64,000 nucleotides of DNA from positions 124,001 to 188,000 of the forward strand of contig JAIWNF010000032.1 of the NCBI GenBank assembly GCA_025093555.1, in the 5' to 3' direction. Below the pieces are notes generated by a model. It ran no database searches. It saw nothing but the letters and a program-made list of their open reading frames with translations, and was not told the DNA's origin. Position 1 is the first letter of the stretch; each line of letters starts with the position of its first letter. Below, piece after piece: positions 1 to 11,477 of this stretch. Origin of the DNA: Circinella umbellata (Eukaryota; Mucoromycota; Mucoromycetes; Mucorales; Lichtheimiaceae). A program made the translations under genes and the position numbers.

Positions 1-139
1 ATGCTTTACCAAACTTGCGTTTTTCACCATAACGCTTGCTTTGTAGTTGCTGCCATTTCCGTGATTTTTCTAGAATTTTTTCTTCTTGTGTTTTTTCTTG
101 AGGAGGTTGTTGTTGTTGGTGATAATATGGATCCGACAT
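1..139 (-). CDS. PRP8: PRP8 spliceosome core protein, N-terminal 46 codons (partial)
   Basis: The minus strand opens with ATG at 139-137 and stays open to the window edge, giving about 46 residues. After a short Gln/Pro stretch (YYHQQQQPPQ) comes EEKILEKSRKWQQLQ followed by SKRYGEKRKFG. This matches the conserved start of Prp8, where a KWQQLQ-KRY-EKRKFG block follows a proline-rich head. Prp8 is the large U5 snRNP scaffold that holds the spliceosome catalytic centre in the nucleus. Only the extreme N-terminus is visible; more than 2,000 residues would lie outside the window, so the identification rests on one well-conserved block. No intron is seen in this piece. The head before the block is shorter than in animals. 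The call is fairly secure because the block is distinctive. Confidence 0.82.
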   Translation of the reverse strand, partial: MSDPYYHQQQQPPQEKTQEEKILEKSRKWQQLQSKRYGEKRKFGKA

Positions 140-1576
140 CTTTATACCAAACGATTGATCAAAAGAGAAATAAGTAGGTCAATCGGGTTCAAGTGTGTCG
201 CAGTAGGAAAAGCGCAAGTTGTCCAAAGAAGCAAAAGTGGTCGTTCTTTGGTGGCACGCTATCAAACGTGACTTTTATTTCCATTTGCGGAGCGGAGTAT
301 TTAACACACATCATGCTTATCCTTCACAAATACTACTCCAACAAATTATTCAATGATTCAACTTTACCACTGAGAAAAATAATAAATACCGATTATATTA
401 ACAAGACGACGATCTTTGAGCTATTCATTTAGATCAACAAGTTGTTATATGTTACTTAAAACCATTATTAAATAGTGACTAGATGAACTACAAAATGGAA
501 GGGGGTAGTTTAATATTTTTATAAAGTATCTCAAAATGCTCCAGTCTTACTATTAAGGATTGAACTTTTCCTTGTTGTCGCTACTGTTATTATTAATATC
601 AAATATAAATTACTGTGCATAAACACCACTTCTACTGATACGTTTCTTCTATAAGCCATAAAGACTTTATTCAATGCTAAGTTACTATATCATTCTGTGT
701 CGCCTTCTAGCGATCGTTTTTTGTTCTGATGCTGCGTTATTTCATATTATCAAAATCATCAGAGTATGTAACCAGTCTACTACGAAAAAATCAATTACCA
801 GCCTTAACTGTTGTAAATACATAAGAAAAACAAACCCTTCCCTGTATCCTTTATCAAATTAGACGGTTAAGTTTAATCAGAATTCTAAAGCTAAACTGTT
901 TTAGTTCAATTAATGTGAGTAGATCCACAACACTTTTGGTTGTTGATATGCTTTCACGTTATGTGTACAAACAGACAGATTTTGGTGTCTTTTAAATTTG
1001 TTATATTCACTAGAAGTGATAAAAAATATATTTTTACTGTCAATAGGAAAGCTATCGGGTGAATCTATCTGTAGGTAATGTAAAACTAACTGTCAAGTGA
1101 GAAAGCAACTTTACCAAATTAACCAGATAGTTATGGGTACTATCCATCGGTTTATTCTTGTTCTCATATAAGCATACAACCTGGTTGATCCAACCTTTTG
1201 ATAATTAGAGACGAGCAAGAAGGAAAAAATAGAAACGCGTGGAAATGGAAGAAATACGAATTCAGGTCTTCTCTGTATAAAAAAAAAGAAGCTCTTACAA
1301 ATATCTTCTTTGTATCACGCGAGGTTACATAATACTTATAAACAATATGTAAGTCATTCATCAGTAGCTCTATCTGTTTATGTACATACATGCTTAAACT
1401 AGCAGAAAATATGCTAAAAAAATAAAGACATATTAATTGGAAATAATAAAATGAAAAAAAAAATGCCTTATGCATGATGAGATATATATTTATTTACATA
1501 TGTTATTAATATTATTGTTTTTGTTTTTCAAAGGGAAAAGGAGGAAGAGAAAGGAATGACAAAAAAAAAGGAGTAA
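140..1576. other. Intergenic region between PRP8 5' end and PPR gene 3' end
   Basis: About 1.4 kb, AT-rich. It must hold the PRP8 promoter next to position 140 and the PPR 3' untranslated region next to 1576. Short open frames exist but have no recognisable protein character, and I see no RNA gene. Confidence 0.6.
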
Positions 1577-3655
1577 TTAAGTGTATAATTGGATATACCC
1601 TCGTATTTTTGGGTCTATTAGAAGTCTCCAATCATTATTATCCGCTGTTTTTTTACTTTCCACCAGAAATTCTTGAATCAATTCTTTTAATACATCATGT
1701 CGTCCAGCCTTGGATAATACATCCATCATGGCTGAATACGTATAAGTATTCGGAAGATACATTCGACTTTGTTTCATTAATTCAAATATCTGATGTGCTG
1801 CATCCGGTGCATCATGCTGTCCACAAATATAAATCAATGTTGTGTATGTATATACATTAGGTTCGATCAATCGTGCTAACATTTCTCGATGCGTTGCTAA
1901 GGCACCCCCAAGACCATTGAGTTGTCCTTGTACTTGAAGTAACAATGTGTACAAACGGGCGTCCTCTTTGATACCGGAGGCTCTAGCGTGTCCTACAATC
2001 CGGGCAATAGCTTCGCCCATATTAGGATATGCTTTGGATTGTCTTTGAAAAGCTTTTATTGCGTTGTTCATAATGATGTGATTAGGAAAAATGTCGTGTC
2101 GTAGCATGGATTGAAACCAGCGAATGACGCTACGTGCATCGTTTCGCCTCGAAAATGCTTCGATGATAATACTATACGTATATGCATTAGGTTGTATCGA
2201 ATAATCTTCTCGCATTATGTGGTAATATTCCAAAGCTGCACGCATATCGCCTGCAATTGTATGTGCCTTGATCATTTCCGAAAATGTTGCTGCATCCGGC
2301 ACGATACCCAGTTCTGTCAACGAATTAAAGATATAAACAGACTTGTCTGCTTGACCTTGATCTGCAAACACTTGTAGTACTGCATTGAATGCCCGTATAC
2401 TTGGTGGTATTCCATCCTTTAATAGCAGCTCAAATAATTCCAGTGCTCTAAGATATTGTTTTCTATCCCTAAATGCGTGGATTAAACTGGTATATGCAGG
2501 CTCATCTGCTGCCAATGGTTCTCCTTGCTCTTTTCTACGTTCGGATACACTGAGCAAAAGCTCCTTTGCTGATTTTAGCTCCTTAAACTCGATCGCTCGC
2601 CATACCAATTCTGTCAACACAGCAGACGAGATTGGCCTTTCCCCTTTATTCATTTGCATCATCATACCATGAGCTGCTCGAGAATCGTCGGTTTCAAACA
2701 GATGATATACTTTGGCAATATCCAAAATTTCCATAGCAGTTAAAGAACGACCGTTATCGACAATACCTTCATGTAACCCGGCAATAAATTCCAATCGCCA
2801 CATACGTTCCTTATGCTTAATCTTAAAATCATCGTGTAGCAATGACATCAATTTAAATACCATGTTACGTGGCATCTCCCTTATTTGCTCGGGTGTCATA
2901 TCATAAAAAATCGACCAACTAGCATTCTTGTTCCGCCGTCGTATAGTATTTAATAAAATCTTGTGTGGGGGGATGGGTATCACTTGGGCTCTAGCCATAA
3001 ATTGGGATCGTGGCATTTCAAATTCTTCTTCAACAAAGTGTAATAGTTTTTCAATTTGTTTTTGTCGATAATCGGATGCCTTACCACGACCTGATAGCGT
3101 TTTGGCAAATGTCAATAATGAAAAAAGTGCCGAGCATAACGGTAATGGAATATATCGTTCATCTTCTCCTTGAGGTCGTGACGCCAACGTTGTGAATAAA
3201 GACCACGCGCTTTCTGCTTGTTGATTTCGAAGGGCTCGCTCGAGATCAACAAAATCAACTTGGTGACTTAAATTAAATGTGGAAAATGGTCCACGTAGAT
3301 CGCTAGGTTGTGGTACAAGCTCACGTCTTTTTTTTGTTGTTGTTGTACAGACTCTTTGTTGTTGATGCTGTTGTTGGTTTTGTTGCTGTAATTCAGGCGT
3401 AGAAAGGGCTGCAGTTGCAAATCGACGTGTTGTTGTTTGTGAATAATATTGACGTCGTAAAGGGACTGAACGTCGACGATACTGAGTTGTCTGTGTTGTC
3501 CAAGTCGATGGTGTGTCAAAAGCATAAAGCATGGCTTGTATATGAGAATTCCAACAACATGACGGTATCTCTCGTATATTATTGACTTTTGTTGCTAATT
3601 TGGAAGGGAATAACATGCTCGACGCATCCTTAAGATGCGCCGTGGACCTCCGCAT
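1577..3655 (-). CDS. Pentatricopeptide repeat (PPR) protein, probably mitochondrial
   Basis: Single-exon gene of 692 residues. The N-terminus is rich in Arg, Ser and Thr with few acidic residues (MRRSTAHLKDASS, later RRRSVPLRRQYYS), as in a mitochondrial presequence, and then has a Gln-rich run. From about residue 380 to the C-terminus it carries back-to-back helical hairpins of about 35 residues with PPR signatures such as AYTSLIHAFRDRKQY, AFNAVLQVFADQGQ, TYSIIIEAFSRRND, YTYTTLIYICGQ and TYTYSAMMDVLSKAGR. PPR proteins bind organellar RNA one base per repeat and act in processing, stability or translation of mitochondrial transcripts. Which RNA this one binds cannot be read from sequence alone. 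The first ATG of the frame at 3655 is taken as start because it begins the basic presequence. Confidence 0.85.
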   Translation of the reverse strand: MRRSTAHLKDASSMLFPSKLATKVNNIREIPSCCWNSHIQAMLYAFDTPSTWTTQTTQYRRRSVPLRRQYYSQTTTRRFATAALSTPELQQQNQQQHQQQRVCTTTTKKRRELVPQPSDLRGPFSTFNLSHQVDFVDLERALRNQQAESAWSLFTTLASRPQGEDERYIPLPLCSALFSLLTFAKTLSGRGKASDYRQKQIEKLLHFVEEEFEMPRSQFMARAQVIPIPPHKILLNTIRRRNKNASWSIFYDMTPEQIREMPRNMVFKLMSLLHDDFKIKHKERMWRLEFIAGLHEGIVDNGRSLTAMEILDIAKVYHLFETDDSRAAHGMMMQMNKGERPISSAVLTELVWRAIEFKELKSAKELLLSVSERRKEQGEPLAADEPAYTSLIHAFRDRKQYLRALELFELLLKDGIPPSIRAFNAVLQVFADQGQADKSVYIFNSLTELGIVPDAATFSEMIKAHTIAGDMRAALEYYHIMREDYSIQPNAYTYSIIIEAFSRRNDARSVIRWFQSMLRHDIFPNHIIMNNAIKAFQRQSKAYPNMGEAIARIVGHARASGIKEDARLYTLLLQVQGQLNGLGGALATHREMLARLIEPNVYTYTTLIYICGQHDAPDAAHQIFELMKQSRMYLPNTYTYSAMMDVLSKAGRHDVLKELIQEFLVESKKTADNNDWRLLIDPKIRGYIQLYT

Positions 3656-3939
3656 AGAGTTTATATGTTGTGTATATTTCCTTTTTTTTTACGTTCGCAA
3701 CACCAGGAACGTTTTTTCGTTCCTCAATTTTTCTGCTTGCCTTTAATTTTTCAAGTGACGAAAGCAAGCAAAATTCGTGACTGTCGATCTTGGTGCAACT
3801 AAGGGCTTGTAGTCAGTTTTTTAAAAATAGCGTTTTAAAATGTTGTCACTGTCAATCGTACATTATTACTATTTTTATTATTTAATTTAATTTTATTCAT
3901 ATTAACAAAAAAAGAAAAAATAATTTGATAGTGAAATAT

Positions 3940-5514
3940 CTAAGGGTTATTATATAATCCAAAAGGGTTTTTAGATGTTGATGGGTAAGAGTATCCATTT
4001 TGATGGTAAGGATGATCATCACTACTAATGATTAAAGAAGGTATTTTGCCACCAGGATGTTGGACAATAGTAGTTTTATATTGTGGTTGAGGAAATGATA
4101 CTTCTCGTTCTTTCTCGTTCTTTCTTGATGATGATAATGTTCCATTTTTTTTATCTTTATCTTCTTCTCTTGCTTCTTCAATAGTACTTAAATGTGCATT
4201 TAGTCTTTCCATTTGTATACGCGGTCCAATATTAAAACGTCGAGGTGATATGCTATCTACTTTTTTCATTGGTCTTTCTTCTAAATTTCGCAATGTATTA
4301 TTATAACGATATTGAGATCGTACAGACTCTTTCACTTTTTCTTCTTCCATTTTTTTCTTTTCATTATAACTTTTCTTTGCATTTTTAAACTTGGTAAATA
4401 ACTTTTCTTTGGATCGTTTGGTGATTTTGGTTACTTTTTCGACTCTGATAAATAGTTTATTTTTACAATCAGGCAGTGTGCAATACAGAAAATGCTGAAA
4501 TGATTTATTCGGAAGATATCGATGTTGACATACTTTAGGATTCAAATTAACAAAACCTTTTTTTTGTCGCTCTCGTTGTTGTTGTTCTTGTAGTCGTTGA
4601 AGATAATTATTCATACGCATTTCGTTTTTTGCACGTTCCCAATTTTTAGAAAAAGTATTATGGCAGTCCGTTTCACTCATTCGTTGTGGTTGCTCTTGAC
4701 GATTAATTTCTACTTCATTTTCCAAAGCAGAATAATCTACTGGTGGATCATACAACTGTTCAAAGTAACAACCTTTATAATCACTTTTTTCTGCGCTAGT
4801 TTCTTCATAATACCAACTTGTACCACTTGTAAACTCTTCTCCGTCATTAGAACTAGTTGTTATTGTTGTTTCTGGTGCTGAAGAAAATGATGCTTCTGTT
4901 TGTCGCACAACTAATGCCTTTTCTTCTTTTTCTGTTGCTACTAATGATGATGTTGCTGCTCGTCTTGGAAGTACTATAGAATCATTTTCTGTTTCTTCTG
5001 CTGATCTCCACACCAGTTTATATGTCCTTTCAAATGTTGCTTGATCAACTATATTTTTCTTCACCGCAATAGATTGAAAAATAGCATGACAACATTCCAC
5101 GAGTTGCTGCTCAGCAGCTCCAATTGAATCAATTTCAGGATATCTGTGCTTTCGAATAAGTAATGGATGAGCAATTACACTTGTTAAAGTGCGTAAATCA
5201 CTTAGCAGTTGAGCCCAAATGCCAATGTGGCCACAAATAAAATATGTATCATCGGGGAATCGTTCTTTACAGCTTGCAGGAGATACTATCAAGTATGTGT
5301 GTAGCTGTCTGTGGATGTGCTTTTGAAGTTGGTGAAAATTAACATTTGAGGGACCGCTGGTATACTCGATATCGTATGGATCTAATCCTGTAATATACGC
5401 CTGATCGATATGGTCTAGTATTTCTTGAACCACGAAAAGTAAGCTATCAACTTTATACCACTTCATTTTATGGCAGATACGTTCAACGTGGTCATTCCAA
5501 CCTTCATAGGACAT
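3940..5514 (-). CDS. Unrecognised 524-residue protein with charged C-terminal half
   Basis: Single exon, start ATG at 5514 (MSYEGWNDHVERICHK). The first 170 or so residues look folded and mostly helical, with spaced aromatic residues and cysteines (CHKMKWYKVDSLLFVV, YFICGHIGIWAQLL). Residues about 185-270 are low complexity, Ser/Thr/Glu rich. The last 250 residues are strongly charged with Lys/Glu runs (KKSYNEKKKMEEEKVK) that could form a coiled coil or bind nucleic acid. I recognise no family, catalytic motif, signal peptide or membrane segment. It sits head-to-tail behind the PPR gene, 284 bases apart, with no functional hint. The long uninterrupted frame with changing composition supports a real gene; function is unknown. 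Confidence 0.7.
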   Translation of the reverse strand: MSYEGWNDHVERICHKMKWYKVDSLLFVVQEILDHIDQAYITGLDPYDIEYTSGPSNVNFHQLQKHIHRQLHTYLIVSPASCKERFPDDTYFICGHIGIWAQLLSDLRTLTSVIAHPLLIRKHRYPEIDSIGAAEQQLVECCHAIFQSIAVKKNIVDQATFERTYKLVWRSAEETENDSIVLPRRAATSSLVATEKEEKALVVRQTEASFSSAPETTITTSSNDGEEFTSGTSWYYEETSAEKSDYKGCYFEQLYDPPVDYSALENEVEINRQEQPQRMSETDCHNTFSKNWERAKNEMRMNNYLQRLQEQQQRERQKKGFVNLNPKVCQHRYLPNKSFQHFLYCTLPDCKNKLFIRVEKVTKITKRSKEKLFTKFKNAKKSYNEKKKMEEEKVKESVRSQYRYNNTLRNLEERPMKKVDSISPRRFNIGPRIQMERLNAHLSTIEEAREEDKDKKNGTLSSSRKNEKEREVSFPQPQYKTTIVQHPGGKIPSLIISSDDHPYHQNGYSYPSTSKNPFGLYNNP

Positions 5515-6717
5515 TTTAATTTTAATTATATATGTATATAGATAGATAGGTAGGTATAATAATAGTAAATAAAAAACAGTAAAATCAAATGTTGTGAGTT
5601 AAGTTTTTTGATATTGATGCTGAGGGATGGATGATAATAATATGATGAAAATATCGATTCGAAAAAATCATTCTTATATACCAAGAAAAAAAAAGGATCT
5701 ACAAGCAGTACAGGAACAGATGATTCATTGTTATATGCATAAGTTTAATATTCATAAAAGAAAAAAATTGAAAGGGTGTTTCAATGTGTCATAGTATAAA
5801 ATGTGGCCAGTACTGTAGATAATATACCAAGCCTAAAAAATAGAATTTATCACTATACGTATAAAACCTAATAATGACAACTGTAATCCCATTTTCATGT
5901 TACTAGTATTTTGTTTGTGTACACTTACATGCTATAATACTTGCAATATAAATTAGCATATAACTGATATTATATTATGTGTGATATAATATGATAACCT
6001 CACAAATAACAAGGACAGATATATCTAAATAGAGATATTTCTGCTAGCTTTAATAAGATAGATATAATACTGAGAAATATATAAAAAGAACCGCATAAAA
6101 AAATGCTTGACTTTTAATTGTAGTCAACAACAGCTCTTTTTTTAATAGTTACTTAATGGTAAGTTACGCTTTTTAGTAATTTAGCTATAAAATTTTACTT
6201 CATTATTATGCTACTGTATATATTTTTTTTGGTACAAAAGAGCAGAACAATGACGCATAAAAGGAAATAAACAACGACCTTAACAATTATATTATGGTGT
6301 TTAAATGGATCATTATTCTTTCATCTGTTATAATATTCTTCTACATACAGTAGTAATGTAGTGTGATTATATAATATTTATATATCAAGTCCCCTTCAAT
6401 ATATTATAATAAATTTCAAACAGTCCGTTGGCTGAGATGAGAATTACAACATGGACTTATCTACGTTTTTTTTCTGGTTTTTTTTTTTTTTTTTTTTTGT
6501 ACAAGGAATGTCTTTATTTATTATTATTTCAAGACGATATATAAATATTATTTATGATAAAAAGTCTGTTTGGATATAAAGAAAATATATTTATCTTTTT
6601 CTCTTTTCTCTTTATTTTTTTTTTCTTTTTTACTTTATCTTCTTGAAAAAAAAAAGGGGGTTGGGTGAAAGAGACACTTGGCAGAAGGACGTATATACAA
6701 AAAAATATAAAAAAAAA
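5515..6717. other. Intergenic divergent region, AT-rich
   Basis: 1.2 kb between two divergently transcribed genes. It contains long A/T runs, including an oligo-T tract near 6478-6498 and oligo-A/T tracts just before the downstream ATG. No coding or RNA gene is apparent. Confidence 0.55.
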
Positions 6718-7730
6718 ATGGGGTTTAAACAAGATAAATATCGCTGTTGCGGTCGATTTGAATTAAAACCTCATCGAATTGTAGCGTTTTTGACAGGGGT
6801 TCAAGTGGTAATCTATTTTATTTTATATCCTTCATATATCCTTCATATATACTATATTTATATCTAAAAGGCATTTACTATTCATTAGATCCGAGCAATA
6901 TGGGAAATATGGGGCTGCGTTGATAATGAATGGCCTCGTAAGTATAATAAAACAAAGAGGAGGAACAATGAGAATAAGAAAAAAAGAATATATATTTGTA
7001 TACTAATGAAACTCTTTCTTATAACTACAAACAAATTGTATATGATATATAGCATTGATTGATACGTGGGTTACACCTACAGTCTATGCTTCTTGTTTAT
7101 TAAGCATATGTATGATGATAGTCAGTGTATGTGCCACAGTATCTGCTTACAAAGGTCACATAAGGGTACTTAATATCAATTGGTGGATATATTATGGTTT
7201 GATAGTACTTGGATTCATTAATAGCTGTGCAAATTTATCAATTATGTGTATTGGTAAAGATCGATATGTTGCTGGATGCTTTCAACAACAGCAGCAACAG
7301 GAAGAGATAGAGGAACAAAAAATACAAAGTGAAGCAGTAGCTACTTCAACAAATGTGGATTCAGCAACAATATCTGGATGTGTTCGAATGTGGGAAGAGT
7401 CAGTAGTTTGGGCTGCTGTTGGATCTTTGGCAACACTTTTATTAAACGTAAGTTTTATGACGAAAAGAAGTTGTAGGCTATTTATACAGTTATTGTTTAT
7501 TAATTATTTGTGGGACTTGTTCATTTGTTTATTATATGCAGGTTGTATTTGCATTTATGCTTTATCGAGTCAAATCACAACAACGACTATTTTCTACAGC
7601 ATCAATTCATCCACAACAACCATCACAACGAAGTGTACTTTCTCCGTATAATCATCCATTATCATTACAACGACAACAACCCAAACATTCAACAGATGAA
7701 GATGGATTTCAAGTCATTGAATTAAAATAA
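6718..7730 (+). CDS. Four-transmembrane-segment protein of unknown function
   Basis: Model of four exons: 6718-6807, 6889-6937, 7053-7447, 7542-7730, giving 240 residues with all junctions in frame. The N-terminus (MGFKQDKYRCCGRFEL) has a Cys pair like those palmitoylated in tetraspan proteins. Hydrophobic segments follow at RIVAFLTGVQV, at VYASCLLSICMMIVSVCATV, at WWIYYGLIVLGFINS and at VVWAAVGSLATLLLNVVFAF. Between the third and fourth is a polar Gln/Glu-rich loop bounded by cysteines. The tail is polar, about 50 residues, rich in Gln, Ser and Pro. The topology resembles small fungal tetraspan membrane proteins but I cannot name the family. The 3' end faces the biotin gene 190 bases away. 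Confidence 0.7.
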
Positions 7731-7923
7731 TTTCTATATTGGTTTTTATTTTTATTTAAAATAAAATAAACAGATCTATATATTTGTATATAAAATAATA
7801 AAGAAAATGATATTGCATAAGAAAGAAAAAGGAAAGATAACAAGTTTACAATACGTAATGGTAATTAAAAAAAGGAAAGAAATTTACAATAATTTTATAT
7901 GTTTTTTTCAGGTAATAGTAATT

Positions 7924-10894
7924 TTATGCTTGATAATTTTCAAGGCAATCAAAAAGAATTTCCTCGCATTTACGAACACGTTCAGGAGTTGTTGTTTGTG
8001 AAGTCATTAAATAGATAACATTACCCAAAGGACGAGCAAACAAATTAATGTTAGCACCCGTTCCTTGATAATCAAAGTCACCATGACGCATCTTGTGAAT
8101 AATATTCTTGGAAATCATGGAATTATATCCACCTTGTTCATCTTTAAGTTCAACAGCGAGAATAGATCCTAAACTCATTACACTAGATACATTTTCCATA
8201 TGAGACAAACGATTGATAGTTTGTGGGTTCCACATGGACCATGTTTCATTACTGTTCCAGTTCTCGCGGTAAGATGTCCATGCTGTAGGTTTATCAACAC
8301 GTGCTAAACTTTCCAAGGTATCGATCGTTTCACCAGCAACGGCACAACCGATGGGATGAGCAGTGTAAGAGTGACCATGGAGTAAACAATTTTCCTTCTT
8401 GTCAGATAAGAAAATGTCGAATAAGGATTCTTTAGTGACGGTCAATGCCAATGGCACCAAACCACCCGTTAATGTTTTGGCATAGCCGACAATATCAGGT
8501 TTCTATGAAAAAAAGTTGTTAATTAGTTCCTTTCCACTCGCTCACTTTATAGAAAAAAAAATCACCACTTGCGAAAATTTATCAAACTTACCACACCCAA
8601 AAAGTCAGAGGCGGATCGTCGACCTAATCTGTACATACCAGCAAAGATTTCATCGAAAATAATAGGCATACCTTCCCATCCCTTGGCTTGTTCTTGAGCC
8701 TTATAACCCAACAAATCGGCGCCTTCACTACGAACCGTATCGACCAATACACGTTGGAACAAAGGATCGACAAAGATCATCCCACCGGAACCCATGATCA
8801 CAGGCTCCATTAATAAAGCACCAATATGTCTACCTTGGTCACGCAATCCTTGGAGTTGGGAACGAACATATTTCTTGTATACATTAACTAACGGATCATC
8901 ACTACGCTTGTTTGTCGCATAAACAGCATCGAGCGAATCATAACCATATTGACTAACGCCATTTTGTTGAATTGACTCAGGTACACGGATATGGACCTTA
9001 CCCTTGGAAATATGGATGGAAGGAGTTTGAAGCCAATGACCCTTAGGTTTATACCATTGAACATTCTTGTTAAATACATTGGGAGAACAAGCATCCATAG
9101 CACCAATCGTATCGCCATGATAACCACCTTCTAAACCAAGTACATCAATGGGTGTTGAATCGGACCAGCCGTAACGAATGGTAGTAGCACGTAAAGCCAT
9201 CTTAAGGGCGACTTCAATAGCAGTACTACCATTATCTGAAATAAATACACGGGATGCCCATGTGTCATTTTCAAGAATACGTTCAGCTAAGGACATGGCA
9301 GGTTCATTTGCAGTTTCAGGGAACATTACATGACCATAACGACCGGCAGCCTTTGCAGCAGCCATGGTTAATTTTGGATTGGCATGACCTAAACCTTGAG
9401 TCCACCAACTTGCGCAACTATCAAACATTTCCTTGGGTTCCAATTCTTTACCATGACTACTATCTTTTGTATCTTTGTTGGTATTATAAGTTACGAAATA
9501 ATCTTCATAAGCAGAATCAACAACTGTTGTTTGTTTGACATTTTGATGTTGAGTAAAAGGCCACCAAAGAATATCTTTTGCTTTTTCTTCCATATAAGCC
9601 AAACGGTCGAAACGCGCTTCATGTACTTGATCTAAATGTTTCATAATAGGTTCCATATGCTCATCCAAACGGTCATAATATTTACGCATGGATTCGATTT
9701 CCTTGACAGGATCTTCTAATGGAAGTGGGGGGGCAGGAACCGCACTCACCAAGGTCTTACCTTCCAATTGTGTGGAAAGCATTTCATGGTTCCGATAACG
9801 ATCGTTGTGAAACAATAAAATCGACGGAATATCATAACCACGTAATGCCAATGATTCATAAGTAGATAATGTGGTAGAGATGCCGCCTAATTTACTGTCA
9901 CCAATTAATACCGAAGGAAGTCTTAAAGGTCTATAAAAATCAGCTTGAGGTGTTCCTATAGGTAGCAAAAAAAAACAGTGGATTTGTTCATATAAAAAAA
10001 AAATTAGAATTAAAGTTATTTATCGGGTTTATGCGGTAATGCTTGGTTCCGGATTTTTTACTTGACAAGTTGGCTTTTCGGCTAAAATCTTACCAGACAT
10101 AACAGGACTATGAATACCCCCAGCCGTCTCAATAAATGAGTATGCCCCATCCTTTGATTTGCTTTGATTTACATAATTCAATAATCTTTGTTTTGTTTCT
10201 GATAATAAAATTTCATCTTTGGGTGGCTAAAGCAAAAAGATAATTTAGAGTTTTGGGAGGAAAATTATTCCTCATTTGTCCACTTTTTTTTTAAACTCTG
10301 ACTTATTTTCCCACATAAAAATAAAATATAACAAACCTTATCTGTAGCAATATGAGGACTGACTGGATCAGGATATTTGTACAAGGTTTCTGTATGAACA
10401 CCTGTTGAATATGTTTTGACGTGCCTGAGAAAAATATGTTTTTTTTTAGCTGAGGCGTTTTAAACAGGGGCGCGTAACTTCATATGTCTTCACGTTCCCA
10501 AAAAAAAAAAGTGACGGGTAATTGAAGGTAATAAAGTAATTTTCCCTTTCTTTTTCCTTTGCTTTAGACACCCTTCCTCCTCCACCCGTCCACATGTGAA
10601 ATAACAAAAAAAAAAGTGACGGGGAAGTAAGGATATTAAAGGAAAATTGCGGGAAATGGATTAGGCTTTTTCCTTGGTAAAAAAAAAAAAAAAAATTGTA
10701 TACCTTTCATCACTATCCACTGGGTAACCCGTTTGTACAGGTTTTAAATAATACACGTCGCGATTTTTCTGTTTTGCTAAAAGTGCTGCTGCACGACACA
10801 GACCTGTAGCTAATATTGTTTTACCTACGTCGGTATTAGCAGCAAAAATTTGATATGCTTGAAATGCACGTGTGGGATGAAATGGTGCTGGCAT
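7924..10894 (-). CDS. bioDA: Bifunctional dethiobiotin synthetase / DAPA aminotransferase (BIO3-BIO1 fusion)
   Basis: Five exons on the minus strand: 10894-10704, 10424-10337, 10226-10094, 9955-8592, 8502-7924; 784 residues. Residues 1 to about 240 are dethiobiotin synthetase: the P-loop region FAANTDVGKT near the start, LKPVQTGYP, the ETAGG segment and TPQADFYRPLRLP. From about residue 260 a class III aminotransferase begins (ILWWPFTQHQ), with GLGHANPKL, DNGSTAIEVALKMA, GGYHGDTIGAM, the IFDEIFAGM strand and the PLP lysine at about residue 601 in GYAKTLTGG. The enzyme converts KAPA to DAPA (SAM as amino donor in the family) and then to dethiobiotin. Fused proteins of this order are known in plants and filamentous fungi, where they are mitochondrial; the short N-terminus here does not settle targeting. 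It is divergent from biotin synthase. Confidence 0.95.
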
Positions 10895-11477
10895 TACTTT
10901 TTTTTTATATTCAAAGATTAAAAAGATAATTAATAAAAAGAAGAAATTGATTTCAAAGACAAATAAAAAAAAAAAAGAAAGGGAAAAGAATAAGTTTTTG
11001 AGTGGGGTAAAATAAAAAGCGCGTAAAATAATAATAATAATAATGGGTTTTTTTTTTATTACCAAGTTTTTAATGATTAATTGTTTTAATCTTTTCCCGT
11101 TTCATATCCATTATCTATTATAAGACACGATTCCCAGGATGTTGGCCAATGTGGTTGTGCGGAGATGTTCATATCTCGGTTACCCAACTCTTTTGTTTCC
11201 CAGTTTTTATTTGGGTCACCGCATTAAAAAAAAGTAGATGCGTAAAAAATGTGAATGGGGTCCTGAGCATGTAACAGAGAGAGCATTACATAGGGGGACT
11301 GGTTTAATCTCTTACGTTCTTTGATTTTTTTTTGGTCGCCCCCAAAAAAAAACCCGCCATCAAAGAAAACCAAAAGATCCCTTTCCCATTTTTTCTTTCT
11401 TCCTTTCTCTCTCTCTCTCTCTCTTTTTTTTTCTTTTTCTTTTTACTGTTTTCATAACAACACCCCTCTCTTTATAC
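10895..11477. promoter_or_regulatory. Shared divergent promoter of the biotin gene pair
   Basis: 583 bases separate the start codons of bioDA (minus) and BIO2 (plus), so both promoters must lie here. On each coding strand the last 100 bases before the ATG are pyrimidine-rich: T/C tracts before bioDA on the minus strand, and a CT repeat near 11407-11424 followed by T-rich sequence before BIO2. I could not identify a specific operator. Co-regulation is an inference from the arrangement. Confidence 0.55.

Noticed and set aside
1164..1475. 103-codon minus-strand frame before the PPR gene
   Set aside because: Composition is Phe/Tyr/Leu-rich as expected from AT-rich noncoding DNA; no motif and no supporting splice structure.
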